In this document: positions 1 to 9,071 of the stretch, one piece after another | Layout of the letters: every line of letters begins with the position of its first letter | Numbering within the stretch: position 1 is the first letter of the stretch | NCBI RefSeq assembly: GCF_037963865.1 | Contig: NZ_CP150170.1 | Span: 4,278,001 to 4,342,000, forward strand | Direction: 5' to 3' | From: Paenibacillus sp. FSL R10-2734 | GTDB taxonomy: Bacteria > Bacillota > Bacilli > Paenibacillales > Paenibacillaceae | Length of the DNA: 64,000 nt | The notes under the pieces: generated by a model | Databases searched by the model: none | What the model was told of the DNA's origin: nothing | What the model saw: only the letters and a program-made list of their open reading frames with translations | Program-made: the position numbers and the translations under genes

Positions 1-512
1 ACCTCATCTGCATTGTTACTCCCACTATATGTGTAACTCTTGCTCAGCTGACCTCCACCTGCGGCATATTCCCACTCTGCTTCCGTCGGTAAACGATAAC
101 CATTAGCTCCCTCATTGATCGTTACGGTCCATTTTATATTATCGTTATCACTCTTATTATTTGTGTCCTCTTTATTCTTATCTATATTGTAATAAGGTTT
201 TAAACCTTCCTTCATACTTCGCTTATTACAGTACTCAACAGCGTCATACCAGCTAACCATCTCTACCGGCAAATTGTCGCCTTTGAATTCTGAAGGATTA
301 CTTCCCATTACTTCAATCCACTCTTTTTGTGTTACCTCATATTTACCGATATAAAAGTTCGATATGGTTGCACCATTGTAGTTGGACTTTGTGTTTATAA
401 AAGTCCCACCTTTTACAAATATATCGTTATCATTCTTTTCAGGATTTTCTTGTGAGCAAGCGCCGATAACACCAACTGTAGCTATTAATAGGAAGATCAA
501 TAGTTTTCTCAT
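1..512 (-). CDS. SUMF1/formylglycine-generating-enzyme-like lipoprotein (3' end cut by window)
   Basis: The gene starts at the ATG at 512, 8 nt or so after a good Shine-Dalgarno (AAAGGAGAT), and runs off the left edge, so only about 170 N-terminal residues are visible. The protein opens with a lipoprotein signal (MRKLLIFLLIATVGVIGAC, Cys as lipobox). It continues with the hallmarks of the FGE-sulfatase (SUMF1) fold: a segment FYIGKYEVTQKEWIEVMG, a PVEMVSWYDAVEYCNK block, and GYRLPTEAEWEYAA. In this family some members oxidise a sulfatase cysteine to formylglycine, but many bacterial members have other or unknown roles. The catalytic cysteines lie in the missing C-terminal part, so activity cannot be judged. 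It lies downstream of xynA on the same strand, separated by a terminator, and is probably transcribed independently. The family call is firm, the function is not. Confidence 0.8.
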   Translation of the reverse strand, partial: MRKLLIFLLIATVGVIGACSQENPEKNDNDIFVKGGTFINTKSNYNGATISNFYIGKYEVTQKEWIEVMGSNPSEFKGDNLPVEMVSWYDAVEYCNKRSMKEGLKPYYNIDKNKEDTNNKSDNDNIKWTVTINEGANGYRLPTEAEWEYAAGGGQLSKSYTYSGSNNADE

Positions 513-607
513 TGATTTATCTCCTTTGAACTGATAAGAAAAATAAAAAGTTGTGATGACTGACTGGTCCACTAGTATGTAAGTAAGTATTATTTGTTGG
601 AAAATAT

Positions 608-638
608 AAGGCCGCCGGCTGTTAGACCGGCAAACCTT
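608..638 (-). terminator. Rho-independent terminator of xynA
   Basis: Read on the minus strand: an AAGG/CCTT outer stem and GCCGG/CCGGC inner stem around a 7-nt loop, followed by ATATTTT. It lies 50 nt after the xynA stop and before the lipoprotein gene. Confidence 0.6.
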
Positions 639-688
639 AGCAATATCAATGATTAAGAGATTTCAGTTGTTCCATTTGCAATTGTCTG

Positions 689-1324
689 TTACCACACTGT
701 TACGTTAGAGCTTCCACTACTTTGATACCCCTCAGTCGCTAACACTTGATAAGCCCAACTACTCCCCAGATTCATTCCGTGTGTCTTCCATGCATTAACA
801 TGGTTGCTAAAAGTGATAGCGACATTGCTTCCAGTTGGTCTCTTCGACTGTCTTACACTCCAGAACTGGGTGAAAGTTGCAGTGCCGTCAATGGAAGGTG
901 CATTGGTTCGAGTAGTCGTATAAATGTCATATGTGCCCCCATCACTGGTCACGGTGCCTTTAAATGTTCCAGTTGGTCTATAAGTACCCCAGCTATCAAC
1001 TACGTAATATTCTATGAGTGAGTTTCTCGTCCACCCATAGAGTGTCAAATATCCATTTCCGGATGGTGCCCAGACGCCGGCATTATAGTTTATAGTCCTT
1101 GTGGGTGATCCGGTATTCCAGCCTTTACCGACAACGAAATTCCCGGTATTTGACCATGAAACACTGTAATTCCCACCTGATCCATTGGTAGCATTTACTG
1201 TTCCTCCACCATCGGTCCAATTTTGCCAATAATCTGTCGCTGCGTTTGAAGTTGCTGCAAACAAGCTAAAACTCAATGAAGCAGCAATAAATGCAGTCAA
1301 GATTTTCTTGTTCATCTTAAACAT
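689..1324 (-). CDS. xynA: GH11 endo-1,4-beta-xylanase, secreted
   Basis: This encodes a 211-residue secreted family 11 xylanase that hydrolyses internal beta-1,4 bonds of xylan. A Sec signal peptide (residues 1-28, cleavage after SNA-A) is followed by one beta-jelly-roll domain of the usual family length. The two catalytic glutamates are visible in their conserved settings: the nucleophile in LIEYYVVDSWG and the acid/base in ATEGYQSSG. The core (TDYWQNWTDGGG, NYNAGVWAPSGNGYL, SVRQSKRPTGSN, the SSNVTVW end) is nearly the B. subtilis XynA sequence. The start is fixed by AGGAGGT 6 nt upstream; a second ATG at codon 4 has no better site. It is monocistronic, with a terminator just after the stop and a cre-like site about 120 bp upstream that suggests carbon-catabolite repression. 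Confidence 0.95.
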   Translation of the reverse strand: MFKMNKKILTAFIAASLSFSLFAATSNAATDYWQNWTDGGGTVNATNGSGGNYSVSWSNTGNFVVGKGWNTGSPTRTINYNAGVWAPSGNGYLTLYGWTRNSLIEYYVVDSWGTYRPTGTFKGTVTSDGGTYDIYTTTRTNAPSIDGTATFTQFWSVRQSKRPTGSNVAITFSNHVNAWKTHGMNLGSSWAYQVLATEGYQSSGSSNVTVW

Positions 1325-1443
1325 AATTTACCTCCTAAGTTTTTTGATTTCATATTACTTGTCTGACCTCAAGTATTTTCGTCTGTCGTTTCTAGTGTAG
1401 TTTGGTGGAACTCTCCTTCACCACATCCTTCCATTTATATAAT

Positions 1444-1457
1444 TGTAAGCGATTACA
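1444..1457 (-). promoter_or_regulatory. cre (CcpA) site upstream of xynA
   Basis: TGTAAGCGATTACA fits the catabolite-responsive-element consensus TGNAANCGNWNNCA completely. It lies about 120 bp upstream of the xynA start, a usual place for glucose repression of a xylanase gene. The 350-bp gap in which it sits (1325-1673) otherwise holds only the terminator at 1563-1589. Confidence 0.65.
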
Positions 1458-1562
1458 AATAGAAGCTTATCATAACTTACTTACAATTTAATCTGTTTAA
1501 ATTAAAGGTCTTACCCCAAAAAGTATTGCTCTTTTATAGTTAAATATGGAATTATAATAGAA

Positions 1563-1589
1563 AAAAGGAGAGCTAAAAGCCCTCCTTTT
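1563..1589 (-). terminator. Terminator after the arsR-like/NAD(P)-binding operon
   Basis: On the minus strand AAAAGGAGGGC-TTTTA-GCTCTCCTTTTTT forms a stem of about ten pairs ending in a T run. It lies about 85 nt past the stop at 1674. The A-rich other side makes it potentially bidirectional. Confidence 0.6.
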
Positions 1590-1673
1590 ACCAGTTCTTA
1601 TATTAGATTAATTATGCCACTCTCACATACGTACCTTTAGTCATTCTATGTTTTATAACTCTTGATTTGCATT

Positions 1674-2267
1674 TCAGTTGCATATTTGAATAATCTGGTC
1701 AGCCAACTGCTTTACCTTGATAGGTTTAAGATCCTTATTGAACAGACCCATTGCTTTTATAAACGGAACCATAGCGACGGCATCAGGACGATCCCCATAT
1801 ACTAGACTCGGTTTTACAATACCGATTTTTTTACCACTCGCTTGGGCGACATTCTCACCCTTTTGCTTGGATTCAAGAAACAGCTTGTTTTTGCCCAGCA
1901 TACCAATTCGACCTGAGATGTAGGATCCCTTAGGGATGTTCAATCTGTTCATAAGCTCCACCATGATTTTTACAGGTTCAACATTCAGCTTTTCGAACTC
2001 TTCTTTGCTGTTTGCGGTAGCCGTACCAATCAAATCGACGATGGCATGTGCTTCTTGAGGCAGCTTAGAAATGTAAGAATCGATATCAAAAATATCGACA
2101 GACATCCATTTAACACGCTTATGGTTCACAAGGCTCGGTAATAGCTTCTCAGGCTTTCCATTCCGAGATAAGCTGATGATCTGAACCTTTGAGTCTATTC
2201 TTAACCATTCTTCCATTAGATGTGTTCCGATATAGCCACTTCCACCCATTAAAATCACATTTTTCAT
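1674..2267 (-). CDS. NAD(P)-binding Rossmann protein (atypical short-chain dehydrogenase/epimerase)
   Basis: About 197 residues. The N terminus has the nucleotide-binding glycine motif (MGGSGYIGTHL) of an extended/atypical SDR such as NmrA- or epimerase-like proteins. A later VKPSLVYGDR segment resembles the conserved region of NAD-dependent epimerases. At about 200 residues it is short for a full epimerase, so it may be a redox-sensing or small oxidoreductase-type member; the substrate cannot be inferred. A longer frame opens at a GTG (2276), but the ATG at 2267 is preferred because AAGGG sits 8 nt upstream of it. The gene begins about 20 nt after the stop of the ArsR-type regulator, so the two form an operon, and the regulator probably controls this gene. 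Confidence 0.7.
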   Translation of the reverse strand: MKNVILMGGSGYIGTHLMEEWLRIDSKVQIISLSRNGKPEKLLPSLVNHKRVKWMSVDIFDIDSYISKLPQEAHAIVDLIGTATANSKEEFEKLNVEPVKIMVELMNRLNIPKGSYISGRIGMLGKNKLFLESKQKGENVAQASGKKIGIVKPSLVYGDRPDAVAMVPFIKAMGLFNKDLKPIKVKQLADQIIQICN

Positions 2268-2286
2268 TTCTATCACCCTTCATCAT

Positions 2287-2649
2287 TTATTGTTTTTGTT
2301 CGTGTTCTTGAGAATCCTTGATGAACTCATCAATATGGTCAAACAGCTTTTTGAGTCTGAAAATATCACTCTTGAGTACATCCAGATAATAATAGTTTTT
2401 TGTTCCTTCTTGATCATAACCAATCAAATTGGCTTCTTTTAATATTTTTAAGTGATGAGAGACGGCCGGACGTGATAAATTAGTCCTTTGTGTCAGCTCG
2501 CCAACTCTGATTCCCTTTTCGCTTATACTTTCACCTTCAATCAAAGCAATAATGATAGATTGACGGGTCTCATCTCCAATGGCTGCTAGAGCTTTGCTAC
2601 ACTCACCAAATTCCTCAGCCAGATTTTTCAAACGTTTTTGTCTGTCCAT
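2287..2649 (-). CDS. ArsR-family winged-helix transcriptional regulator
   Basis: A 120-residue protein with an ArsR-type winged helix-turn-helix. The recognition region is LSRPAVSHHLKILKEANLI (about residues 60-78), preceded by GDETRQSIIIALIEG and followed by the wing DQEGTKNYYYLD. No cysteine pair of the metal-sensing type is seen around the recognition helix, so a non-metal ligand is more likely than arsenic or cadmium. It is first in a two-gene operon with the NAD(P)-binding protein and probably autoregulates it. The C-terminal tail is charged (EHEQKQ). Confidence 0.85.
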   Translation of the reverse strand: MDRQKRLKNLAEEFGECSKALAAIGDETRQSIIIALIEGESISEKGIRVGELTQRTNLSRPAVSHHLKILKEANLIGYDQEGTKNYYYLDVLKSDIFRLKKLFDHIDEFIKDSQEHEQKQ

Positions 2650-2756
2650 AGGCAGCCCCTTTGGTTTAATGGTTTAATCTTATGAACTATTGTACATGAT
2701 TTTTTATGAATTAATTCTTCGGTAAAGAAATTCGAGACCATTGAATTGGATAAATA

Positions 2757-2795
2757 AAAAACCACCGATCTAGTTCAATTAAGATCAATGGTTTC
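2757..2795 (-). terminator. Terminator of the TetR-family gene
   Basis: On the minus strand AAACCATTGATCT and AGATCGGTGGTTT pair over 13 positions (two G-U), followed by TTTTTT. It lies about 35 nt after the stop at 2832. Confidence 0.65.
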
Positions 2796-2831
2796 TATTT
2801 ATTTTGTAGAGTTCAATCAATGAAATGCTCG

Positions 2832-3419
2832 TTATTGGTACAGATAGCTTAGCATGGTGTAGCCGTAAATATTTTGGGGCAGCTTTTTAGAACTAAAAAC
2901 AATGGTTCCCTGTAAAACGGTTAAGAAATAGTGCGCATGATACTCTGGTACGCCAGGAAGAAATTCTCCATTCTCCATCCCTTCCTTAAAAATCTTCGAT
3001 AAGAATGCTAACACCTCATCGTAGTCCCTATTTAATGCTTCTTTAAGCTCAAGGTTGACTGCATCAGAATTTATAATTTGCTCCACAAAGAAATAATGAA
3101 ACCCCGCCTCATTCCATTTCCGTTTATCAAAATCTCGCACAATGCCTTCAAGGAGCTCTTTTGGGCTTTTAGTCTGATATAGTTCTTCGAGTTGTTCTTT
3201 AAAGCTAATCAAGTTCAGATGTATGAGCGAAGCGTAAATTTCTTCTTTTGATTTAAAATAGTTATATATAAGCCCATGGCTCATGCCAGCTTTTTTAGCA
3301 ATATCTGATATCTTCGTGGCTTCTAAACCTTTTTGAGCGAATAGTTCAACGGCATGTTTTAATATATCGTTAGTTCTTTCCTTACGTAATTCTTGATCCC
3401 TATTTATATTTCGAGGCAT
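2832..3419 (-). CDS. TetR/AcrR-family transcriptional regulator
   Basis: About 195 residues. The N-terminal helix-turn-helix is typical: ILKHAVELFAQKG, then TKISDIAKKAGMSHGLIYNYF (split here by reading), then KSKEEIYASLI. The remaining 130 residues are the variable ligand-binding domain and do not reveal the inducer. A longer frame starts at 3455, but the ATG at 3419 (MPRNINRD) has GGAG 7 nt upstream and begins where TetR proteins usually do. It is transcribed alone and ends in its own terminator. It diverges from the kinase operon that begins at 3661, with a 240-bp shared upstream region, but nothing shows that it controls that operon. Confidence 0.85.
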   Translation of the reverse strand: MPRNINRDQELRKERTNDILKHAVELFAQKGLEATKISDIAKKAGMSHGLIYNYFKSKEEIYASLIHLNLISFKEQLEELYQTKSPKELLEGIVRDFDKRKWNEAGFHYFFVEQIINSDAVNLELKEALNRDYDEVLAFLSKIFKEGMENGEFLPGVPEYHAHYFLTVLQGTIVFSSKKLPQNIYGYTMLSYLYQ

Positions 3420-3619
3420 ATTCTCACTCCAACCCGTTGTGACTTTACTTATCAAATTGTGTTTTTATAAGAATACGATAATCAATACAGATTAAAAATA
3501 GGGCTTACTCAATAGTAGATTTTTAAATAAAATCTCCCCTATCCAAAACTCCATAATAGAAGACAATAAATCCCTAAATGATCACATTTAATGGAAGTTC
3601 ATTTAAAGATATACTTTAA

Positions 3620-3633
3620 TGTAAGCGTTAACA
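3620..3633 (+). promoter_or_regulatory. cre-like operator before the sensor-kinase operon
   Basis: TGTAAGCGTTAACA is a full match to the cre consensus TGNAANCGNWNNCA and is almost palindromic. It lies only about 28 bp upstream of the kinase start codon, a position where bound CcpA (or a LacI-family protein) would block transcription. Confidence 0.65.
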
Positions 3634-3660
3634 TAACACTTCTGGAGGTGGCCCGTATTC

Positions 3661-5448
3661 GTGTATGCCCGTATCATCACGCTAATGAATAATCTAAGAC
3701 TAAGAACGAAGTTGTTTCTGTCATTTGGCTCTGTTGTTCTTCTTCCAGTCTTAATTGTAGGGCTTTTCCTCACGAATGAACTTCGGAATATGGCAATGGC
3801 TAATGCACTGGAGCAGATTACCGCCAATGTGGATCGGGTGAAGAAACGGACTGGCGAAATGCTCAACATCCCACTTGATATTGCCTATCGTCTATCAAAT
3901 GACAGTCGTCTGGAAGAGGTAGCCAACCATCGTTATGAATCTGTCTATGATGTTGTGGAAGCTTACTGGAACTATCCTGATTTCCGTGATTTTGTCCGAT
4001 TGTACAACGAAGTATCCAGTATCCGCTTGTATATCGACAACCCAACGGTTCTTGACAACTGGGAGTTTCTACAGGTGGATGAGAATGTTAAGCAGGAGCA
4101 GTGGTACCAAACCGCGCTCGCCCAAAGGGGATTGGTACGTTGGAATTATATTCGAGACAATCGTGATGGACGATATTATTTGAGTCTAATCCGAAAGGTT
4201 AATTTTTATAAGGAGAGAACTACAGGTGTACTAGTTGTGAATGTGAATACGAATAAACTTAATGCTATCCTCAAGCAGGAATCCTTTGAAACCCTTATTA
4301 TGGATGAGAATGACAATATCGTTGCCTCAAATCGCGTAGATACACAAAATAAATCACTAACGAACATTGACCTAACAACCTTATCCGCTAGTGGGCTAGG
4401 TCCCCACGATGTAACTATTGACGGTAAACCCTTCAAAATGATGATCGATCATTGGCAACCAGGAGGAAGCTTGAACAGCCTGCGCATCATTTCCATTTTT
4501 TCTGTAGAAAGTATCGTCGATGAGCCCAACCGTATTATTTTTCTAGCTTCCATTGTAATCCTTTCGGCATTGATTATGGCTATTCTCCTAATTTACTATG
4601 TCTCGCGTCTACTTACCGGAAGGATGCTGTATCTGAGCAAGCATATCTCTAAGGTCGCTTCAGGAAATTTAGGGGCCACGCTTGTTATCGACGGTAAGGA
4701 TGAAATCGGTCAGCTCGCCAGACAATTTAATAATATGGTACGGAACATTAACCATTTAATGAGCGAGGTCCAGGAATCCAATCGGCAGAAAAATGAGACC
4801 CAGCTTAAACAGAATGAGATCAAATTCAAGATGATGGCCAGCCAGATCAATCCCCACTTCCTCTTCAATGCCCTAGAATCAATCCGCATGAAAGCCCTTG
4901 TTAGAGGCCAAGCAGATATTTCTCAAGTCGTTCGACTATTGGGAAAAATGATGCGTAAAAACCTTGAGGTCGGCAATGGGATGATCAGTCTGCAAAGTGA
5001 GCTTGAAACCGTAAACTGCTACCTGGTCATCCAAAAATTCCGCTATGATGACAGACTCACTTATGAGCTTCATGTGGATCCAAAGGCGAACCTTTTTCAA
5101 ATTCCTCCATTGATTATTCAGCCTTTAGTAGAGAATTGTGTCATCCACGGATTGGAGAATCGAATTGAAGGCGGTATGGTCCGTGTAGAAATCCGCTTAG
5201 AAGACAGTTATCTAAAGGTTCAGGTATCTGACAATGGGGCGGGTATTTCAAAAGCGCGGATACAAGAAATTAGAAAGATGCTAGAGAACAATGATGACTA
5301 TGAAACTAATAATATTGGGATGCGCAATATTCATTTGCGGCTGCAGCTGACCTACGGCCCGCAATGTGGGCTGACCTTAACAAGTCAAATCGGATTTGGT
5401 ACGCAAATCAGCTTTGCGATTCCATTAAGGAGTGATTCTTATGTATAG
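3661..5448 (+). CDS. YesM-type sensor histidine kinase
   Basis: A 595-residue membrane kinase. It has a first transmembrane helix near residues 19-38, an extracellular sensor region of about 250 residues, a second helix near 290-315, and a HAMP linker (LSKHISKVASGNLG). The His_kinase domain has the phospho-accepting His399 in SQINPHFLFNALESIR, and an HATPase domain follows with N box PLVENCVIHGLEN and DNGAGIS. This family senses extracellular oligosaccharides or their binding proteins and phosphorylates an AraC-type partner. The start is a GTG at 3661 behind GGAGGTGG; no better in-frame start has a ribosome site, although the ATG at 3685 is where the decayed copy at 14.8 kb begins to match. 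Its 3' end overlaps the response regulator by 8 bp. It is first in an operon that continues to 10829. Confidence 0.93.
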   Translation: MYARIITLMNNLRLRTKLFLSFGSVVLLPVLIVGLFLTNELRNMAMANALEQITANVDRVKKRTGEMLNIPLDIAYRLSNDSRLEEVANHRYESVYDVVEAYWNYPDFRDFVRLYNEVSSIRLYIDNPTVLDNWEFLQVDENVKQEQWYQTALAQRGLVRWNYIRDNRDGRYYLSLIRKVNFYKERTTGVLVVNVNTNKLNAILKQESFETLIMDENDNIVASNRVDTQNKSLTNIDLTTLSASGLGPHDVTIDGKPFKMMIDHWQPGGSLNSLRIISIFSVESIVDEPNRIIFLASIVILSALIMAILLIYYVSRLLTGRMLYLSKHISKVASGNLGATLVIDGKDEIGQLARQFNNMVRNINHLMSEVQESNRQKNETQLKQNEIKFKMMASQINPHFLFNALESIRMKALVRGQADISQVVRLLGKMMRKNLEVGNGMISLQSELETVNCYLVIQKFRYDDRLTYELHVDPKANLFQIPPLIIQPLVENCVIHGLENRIEGGMVRVEIRLEDSYLKVQVSDNGAGISKARIQEIRKMLENNDDYETNNIGMRNIHLRLQLTYGPQCGLTLTSQIGFGTQISFAIPLRSDSYV

Positions 5449-7000
5449 CGTGTTGATTGTAGATGATGAGCTGGCGATCCGCGAAGGACTTGTTGCTCTG
5501 CTAGACTGGGAGAGTCTTGGATATCAAGTCATTGATTCCGCGGCGAATGCCATAGAGGCTAAGCATAAATTTGAACTTTACTCCCCTGATTTAATGATAG
5601 TAGATATCCGCATGCCTGGTAGAGATGGTCTAGAGCTTGTTGAAGAACTGAGAAAGCTGGATCCGGAAATGCACATCATTATCCTTAGTGGTTATGCGGA
5701 TTTTAGCTATGCCAAGCGAGCACTATCTTTTGGCATTGATAACTATTTGCTCAAGCCGGTGGATGAAGATGAATTGCAGCTATACTTGGCAAATCTGTCT
5801 ATTGAGCTTGACGCGCGTATTGCCGATCGTAAGAATCATACCGCAGTCAAGGTTTGGAGCCGGGAGATGCTGGTTCAATCCTTGTTAATGGATCGAAGCG
5901 CCCAGACTACGCCAATAATGGAGACAACCGTTCTTGAAGCAGGACTTCTTTGGGATTCCTATCAGGTGGTCCTAATTAGGCTGTTGCTTCAGGACAATTC
6001 AGACCACGGCCCTTCAACAGTCGTAAAGGCGAGACTAGCGAAAAGCTTTGAAGAACATGATTGGGGCGTAGTATTCTTGCTAGATTCTTATTTAGGCGTT
6101 CTGCTGCAGCCCTCATTTCAAAAAGAGCTTGTACATAAATTAATGGTTCAGAATATACAGGAAGTGGTATTTGACCATGAACTTGAATGTATCATCACCG
6201 CAGGTAATATGGTGAACACACTGGAAGATATCCCTGTCTCCCACCAATCTGCGCTGGCAAGGATGAAGGAGCATTTCTTCTATGACGAACCGGGGATGAT
6301 TGGACCTGATTCCATGAAAATAAAAAAAGAGCTGTCAGTTAGTCCTGAGGAAATAGAAAACCGGCTGGGGTCCGTTGTGGAACGATTGTTTTTTTCTATG
6401 GATACCGGCAGCAGCGCGTTACTATTCTCACTGATTCAAGAAGCTGGAGAACTAATGATTACCGCCAATTATTCCGAGATGGCCGTGAAATCGCGTTATG
6501 TGCGTATCGTCACTTTTCTACTCAATAAACTCTCTCTCCAATATAAGGAGCTGAGTCCTCTGCACAGCAGCATGGATGAGCAGATCGAACAAATTTATAA
6601 ACATATTTCTCTACCTCAATTACAGCGCTATACCTCCACTCTTCTGGAGTATTATGAAAAAGGTATTACCCATGACGATATGGAGGTTTTCCTAAAGCGG
6701 ATGTTGGACCTTATCCATCGACACTATAATAAGAATCTTAAGCTCGACACACTAGCGGATGTATTTAGCTACAGTAGTGCTTATCTAGGGAAGCTTTTTA
6801 AGAACAGCACAGGGTATTCCTTCAACAGCTACCTGGATAAAGTCCGCATGGAAAAGGCCAAGGAGCTGCTAACTCAAGGCTACAAAATCCATCTAGTCGC
6901 AAACGAAGTTGGCTTCAGCGATGTAGATTATTTCCGTGAAAAATTCAAGAAGCTTGAAGGCATCTCTCCCTCCGACTATCGTAGAAAGAACTTGGAATAA
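5441..7000 (+). CDS. YesN-type response regulator with AraC DNA-binding domain
   Basis: A 519-residue cytoplasmic transcription factor. The receiver domain (about residues 3-120) has acidic pocket VDDE and phospho-acceptor Asp55 in LMIVDIRMPG, plus the conserved Lys in YLLKPVDEDE. A long linker follows, then two AraC helix-turn-helix units (about 420-515): LADVFSYSSAYLGKLFK and HLVANEVGFSDVDYFREKFK. An open frame begins upstream at a GTG (5432), but the ATG at 5441 has AAGGAG 8 nt before it and gives the normal N terminus. It overlaps the kinase stop (5446-5448), so the two are translationally coupled. It should activate the ABC transporter genes beginning at 7127 when phosphorylated by the kinase. 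Confidence 0.93.
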   Translation: MYSVLIVDDELAIREGLVALLDWESLGYQVIDSAANAIEAKHKFELYSPDLMIVDIRMPGRDGLELVEELRKLDPEMHIIILSGYADFSYAKRALSFGIDNYLLKPVDEDELQLYLANLSIELDARIADRKNHTAVKVWSREMLVQSLLMDRSAQTTPIMETTVLEAGLLWDSYQVVLIRLLLQDNSDHGPSTVVKARLAKSFEEHDWGVVFLLDSYLGVLLQPSFQKELVHKLMVQNIQEVVFDHELECIITAGNMVNTLEDIPVSHQSALARMKEHFFYDEPGMIGPDSMKIKKELSVSPEEIENRLGSVVERLFFSMDTGSSALLFSLIQEAGELMITANYSEMAVKSRYVRIVTFLLNKLSLQYKELSPLHSSMDEQIEQIYKHISLPQLQRYTSTLLEYYEKGITHDDMEVFLKRMLDLIHRHYNKNLKLDTLADVFSYSSAYLGKLFKNSTGYSFNSYLDKVRMEKAKELLTQGYKIHLVANEVGFSDVDYFREKFKKLEGISPSDYRRKNLE

Positions 7001-7015
7001 GTTTAGGCTTTTTCA

Positions 7016-7027
7016 GTAAGCGCTTAC
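7016..7027. promoter_or_regulatory. Perfect 12-bp palindrome, cre/LacI-like operator
   Basis: GTAAGCGCTTAC is a perfect palindrome just after the response-regulator stop and 100 bp before the first permease gene. It has the AAGCG core of a cre site but lacks the outer T and A, so a CcpA site or another LacI-family operator are both possible. Confidence 0.45.
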
Positions 7028-7126
7028 GAAAATAACGAATTCCCCCCTGTTTTTTATATGAAATATTCGGGTGTTTCCTTCGCTTTCTGTGGATTATGAT
7101 TATGGCATATCGAAGGAGGGACATAG

Positions 7127-8083
7127 ATGAAAGCGATTACCTCAAAACCTCAACCGGAGACGAAGAAGCCCGCCTCACGTTTTTGGCCAACTTTCTTGCA
7201 GCAGAAATACCTTTATATGATGGCCTTCCCGTTTGTGCTCTGGGCATTTGTATTCAATTACTTACCTTTGTGGGGATGGACGATGGCCTTTCAGAAATAC
7301 AAGCCTGGTAAATCCTTTTTCGAGCAGAAATGGGTCGGCTTGCAGTACTTCAGGGAGCTGTTCCAGGATGATCAATTCTTCAATGCTCTTCGCAATACGC
7401 TCGCTATGAGTATCATGGGCCTGTTGGCCGGATTCATCATTCCCATCATATTTGCCATCCTTGTGAATGAGCTGAGGCTGCAGTTTCTGAAACGATTTGT
7501 GCAGACCGTCTCTTATCTCCCCCACTTCGTATCTTGGGTGGTTGCTGCCGGGATTATCACCAAGATGCTCTCTACCGATAACGGTGCAGTGAACGACCTA
7601 CTATTAAGTCTCCATATAATCAGTGAACCCATTCAATTCATGGCCAAAGGTCATTTATTCTGGGGAATCGTCACGGCCTCGGATGTTTGGAAGGAAACGG
7701 GCTGGAACACAATCATTTATCTTGCAGCCATTTCAGGTATAGGTCCAGAGCTTTATGAAGCGGCAAGGGTAGATGGTGCAAGTCGCCTGCAGCAAGTGAG
7801 GAACATTACACTACCAGGCATTCGGACAACGATAATTATTCTGCTTATCATTTCCATCGGGCATTTAATTAGTATTGGGTTCGAGAAGCAGTTCTTGCTC
7901 GGTAACAATCTGGTACGCGACTATTCGCAGACGCTGGATCTGTACGCGTTGAATTATGGTCTCGGCATGGGTCGGTTTTCCTTCGGTACAGCCATTAATA
8001 TTTTCAATTCTGTGGTGAGTGTGATTCTTCTGTTTGTCGCCAATGGGATTTTCAAAAAAATAACTAAGGAAAGCATCATATAG
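7127..8083 (+). CDS. Sugar ABC transporter permease (LplB/YteP type)
   Basis: A 318-residue inner-membrane protein with about six hydrophobic helices. It carries the permease EAA loop (YEAARVDGASRLQQVRNITL, around residue 208-228) that docks the ATPase. Its similarity type is the CUT1 'polysaccharide/oligosaccharide' branch in which permeases pair with large lipoproteins and YesMN regulators. The start is well fixed: AAGGAGGG 7-8 nt before the ATG. It is followed after 9 nt by the second permease. No ATP-binding subunit is encoded here; such systems usually share one MsmX-like ATPase encoded elsewhere. Confidence 0.93.
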   Translation: MKAITSKPQPETKKPASRFWPTFLQQKYLYMMAFPFVLWAFVFNYLPLWGWTMAFQKYKPGKSFFEQKWVGLQYFRELFQDDQFFNALRNTLAMSIMGLLAGFIIPIIFAILVNELRLQFLKRFVQTVSYLPHFVSWVVAAGIITKMLSTDNGAVNDLLLSLHIISEPIQFMAKGHLFWGIVTASDVWKETGWNTIIYLAAISGIGPELYEAARVDGASRLQQVRNITLPGIRTTIIILLIISIGHLISIGFEKQFLLGNNLVRDYSQTLDLYALNYGLGMGRFSFGTAINIFNSVVSVILLFVANGIFKKITKESII

Positions 8084-8092
8084 GAGGCCCTT

Positions 8093-8995
8093 ATGCTAAG
8101 TAAAAGACTGGCCGCCGTGTCATGGTCGGACCGCATCTTCGATCTGGTAGTCTATATAGCGATTACAGTAGTGACTATAGCTACGCTATATCCTTTTCTG
8201 AACGTGTTGGCGATTTCCTTTAACGACTCCACAGACAGCATTAAGGGCGGTATTACGATATATCCACGCGTGTTCACCTTTAAGAACTATGAGACGATCT
8301 TTGCCTATTCTGGACTGATGACCGGACTAAAAATCTCGATCTTGCGAACGGTAACTGGCACGATTCTTGGATTGGTCAGTGCCTCTATGTTAGCTTTCAC
8401 TCTGAGTCGGATAGACTTCCAAGCCCGAAAGTTCGTATCTACTTTTCTAGCGCTTACGATGTATGTCTCAGGTGGACTCATCCCTGTTTACATCCTGATC
8501 AAAGATCTTAATATGATAGGAACCTTTGGCGTGTATGTTCTCCCGGGTCTCGTCAGCGCATTTAATGTATTTGTTATACGTTCCTTTATCGATGGCTTAC
8601 CCTATGCGCTACAGGAATCCGCTAAGCTAGACGGTGCAAATGATTTCACAATTTATTGGCGTGTCATTCTTCCACTGACCAAACCAGCGTTGGCAACCAT
8701 CGCTCTCTTCCTCGCCGTTGGACAATGGAATTCATGGTTTGATACTTATCTCTACAACGGTTCCAAGGATGCGTTGACTACCCTGCAGTTTGAGCTAATG
8801 AAGGTTATCCAAAGCACGACAACTAATGCGGACAATTTCCGTGGCCGCAATATGACTGAGGTTATGGCGCAAATCTCTCCGGAATCAGTCAAAATGGCGA
8901 TTACTATCGTCGTCACAGTCCCTATTCTGGTGGTCTATCCGTTTTTGCAGCGTTATTTTGTCAAAGGTATGACTTTGGGTTCGGTAAAGAGCTAG
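8093..8995 (+). CDS. Sugar ABC transporter permease (LplC/YtcP type)
   Basis: A 300-residue second permease subunit of the same transporter. It has six predicted helices, an EAA loop near residue 180-200 (ALQESAKLDGANDFTIYWRV), and a C-terminal end (QRYFVKGMTLGSVKS) that is standard for the LplC/YtcP group. AGGAGG lies 5 nt upstream of the ATG and the gap to the first permease is 9 nt, so the two are co-translated. It forms the membrane channel with the 7127-8083 product. Confidence 0.93.
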   Translation: MLSKRLAAVSWSDRIFDLVVYIAITVVTIATLYPFLNVLAISFNDSTDSIKGGITIYPRVFTFKNYETIFAYSGLMTGLKISILRTVTGTILGLVSASMLAFTLSRIDFQARKFVSTFLALTMYVSGGLIPVYILIKDLNMIGTFGVYVLPGLVSAFNVFVIRSFIDGLPYALQESAKLDGANDFTIYWRVILPLTKPALATIALFLAVGQWNSWFDTYLYNGSKDALTTLQFELMKVIQSTTTNADNFRGRNMTEVMAQISPESVKMAITIVVTVPILVVYPFLQRYFVKGMTLGSVKS

Positions 8996-9071
8996 TATGC
9001 TACTGGTATCAGCAGGTTCTGACCTGTGTATACAATATCTTCTTGACCAGAAAAAAGGAGGGTTTCTATTC

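Noticed and set aside
7096..7311. 71-codon plus-strand frame at the start of the first permease
   Set aside because: It overlaps the permease in another frame; the permease has the ribosome site and family motifs.
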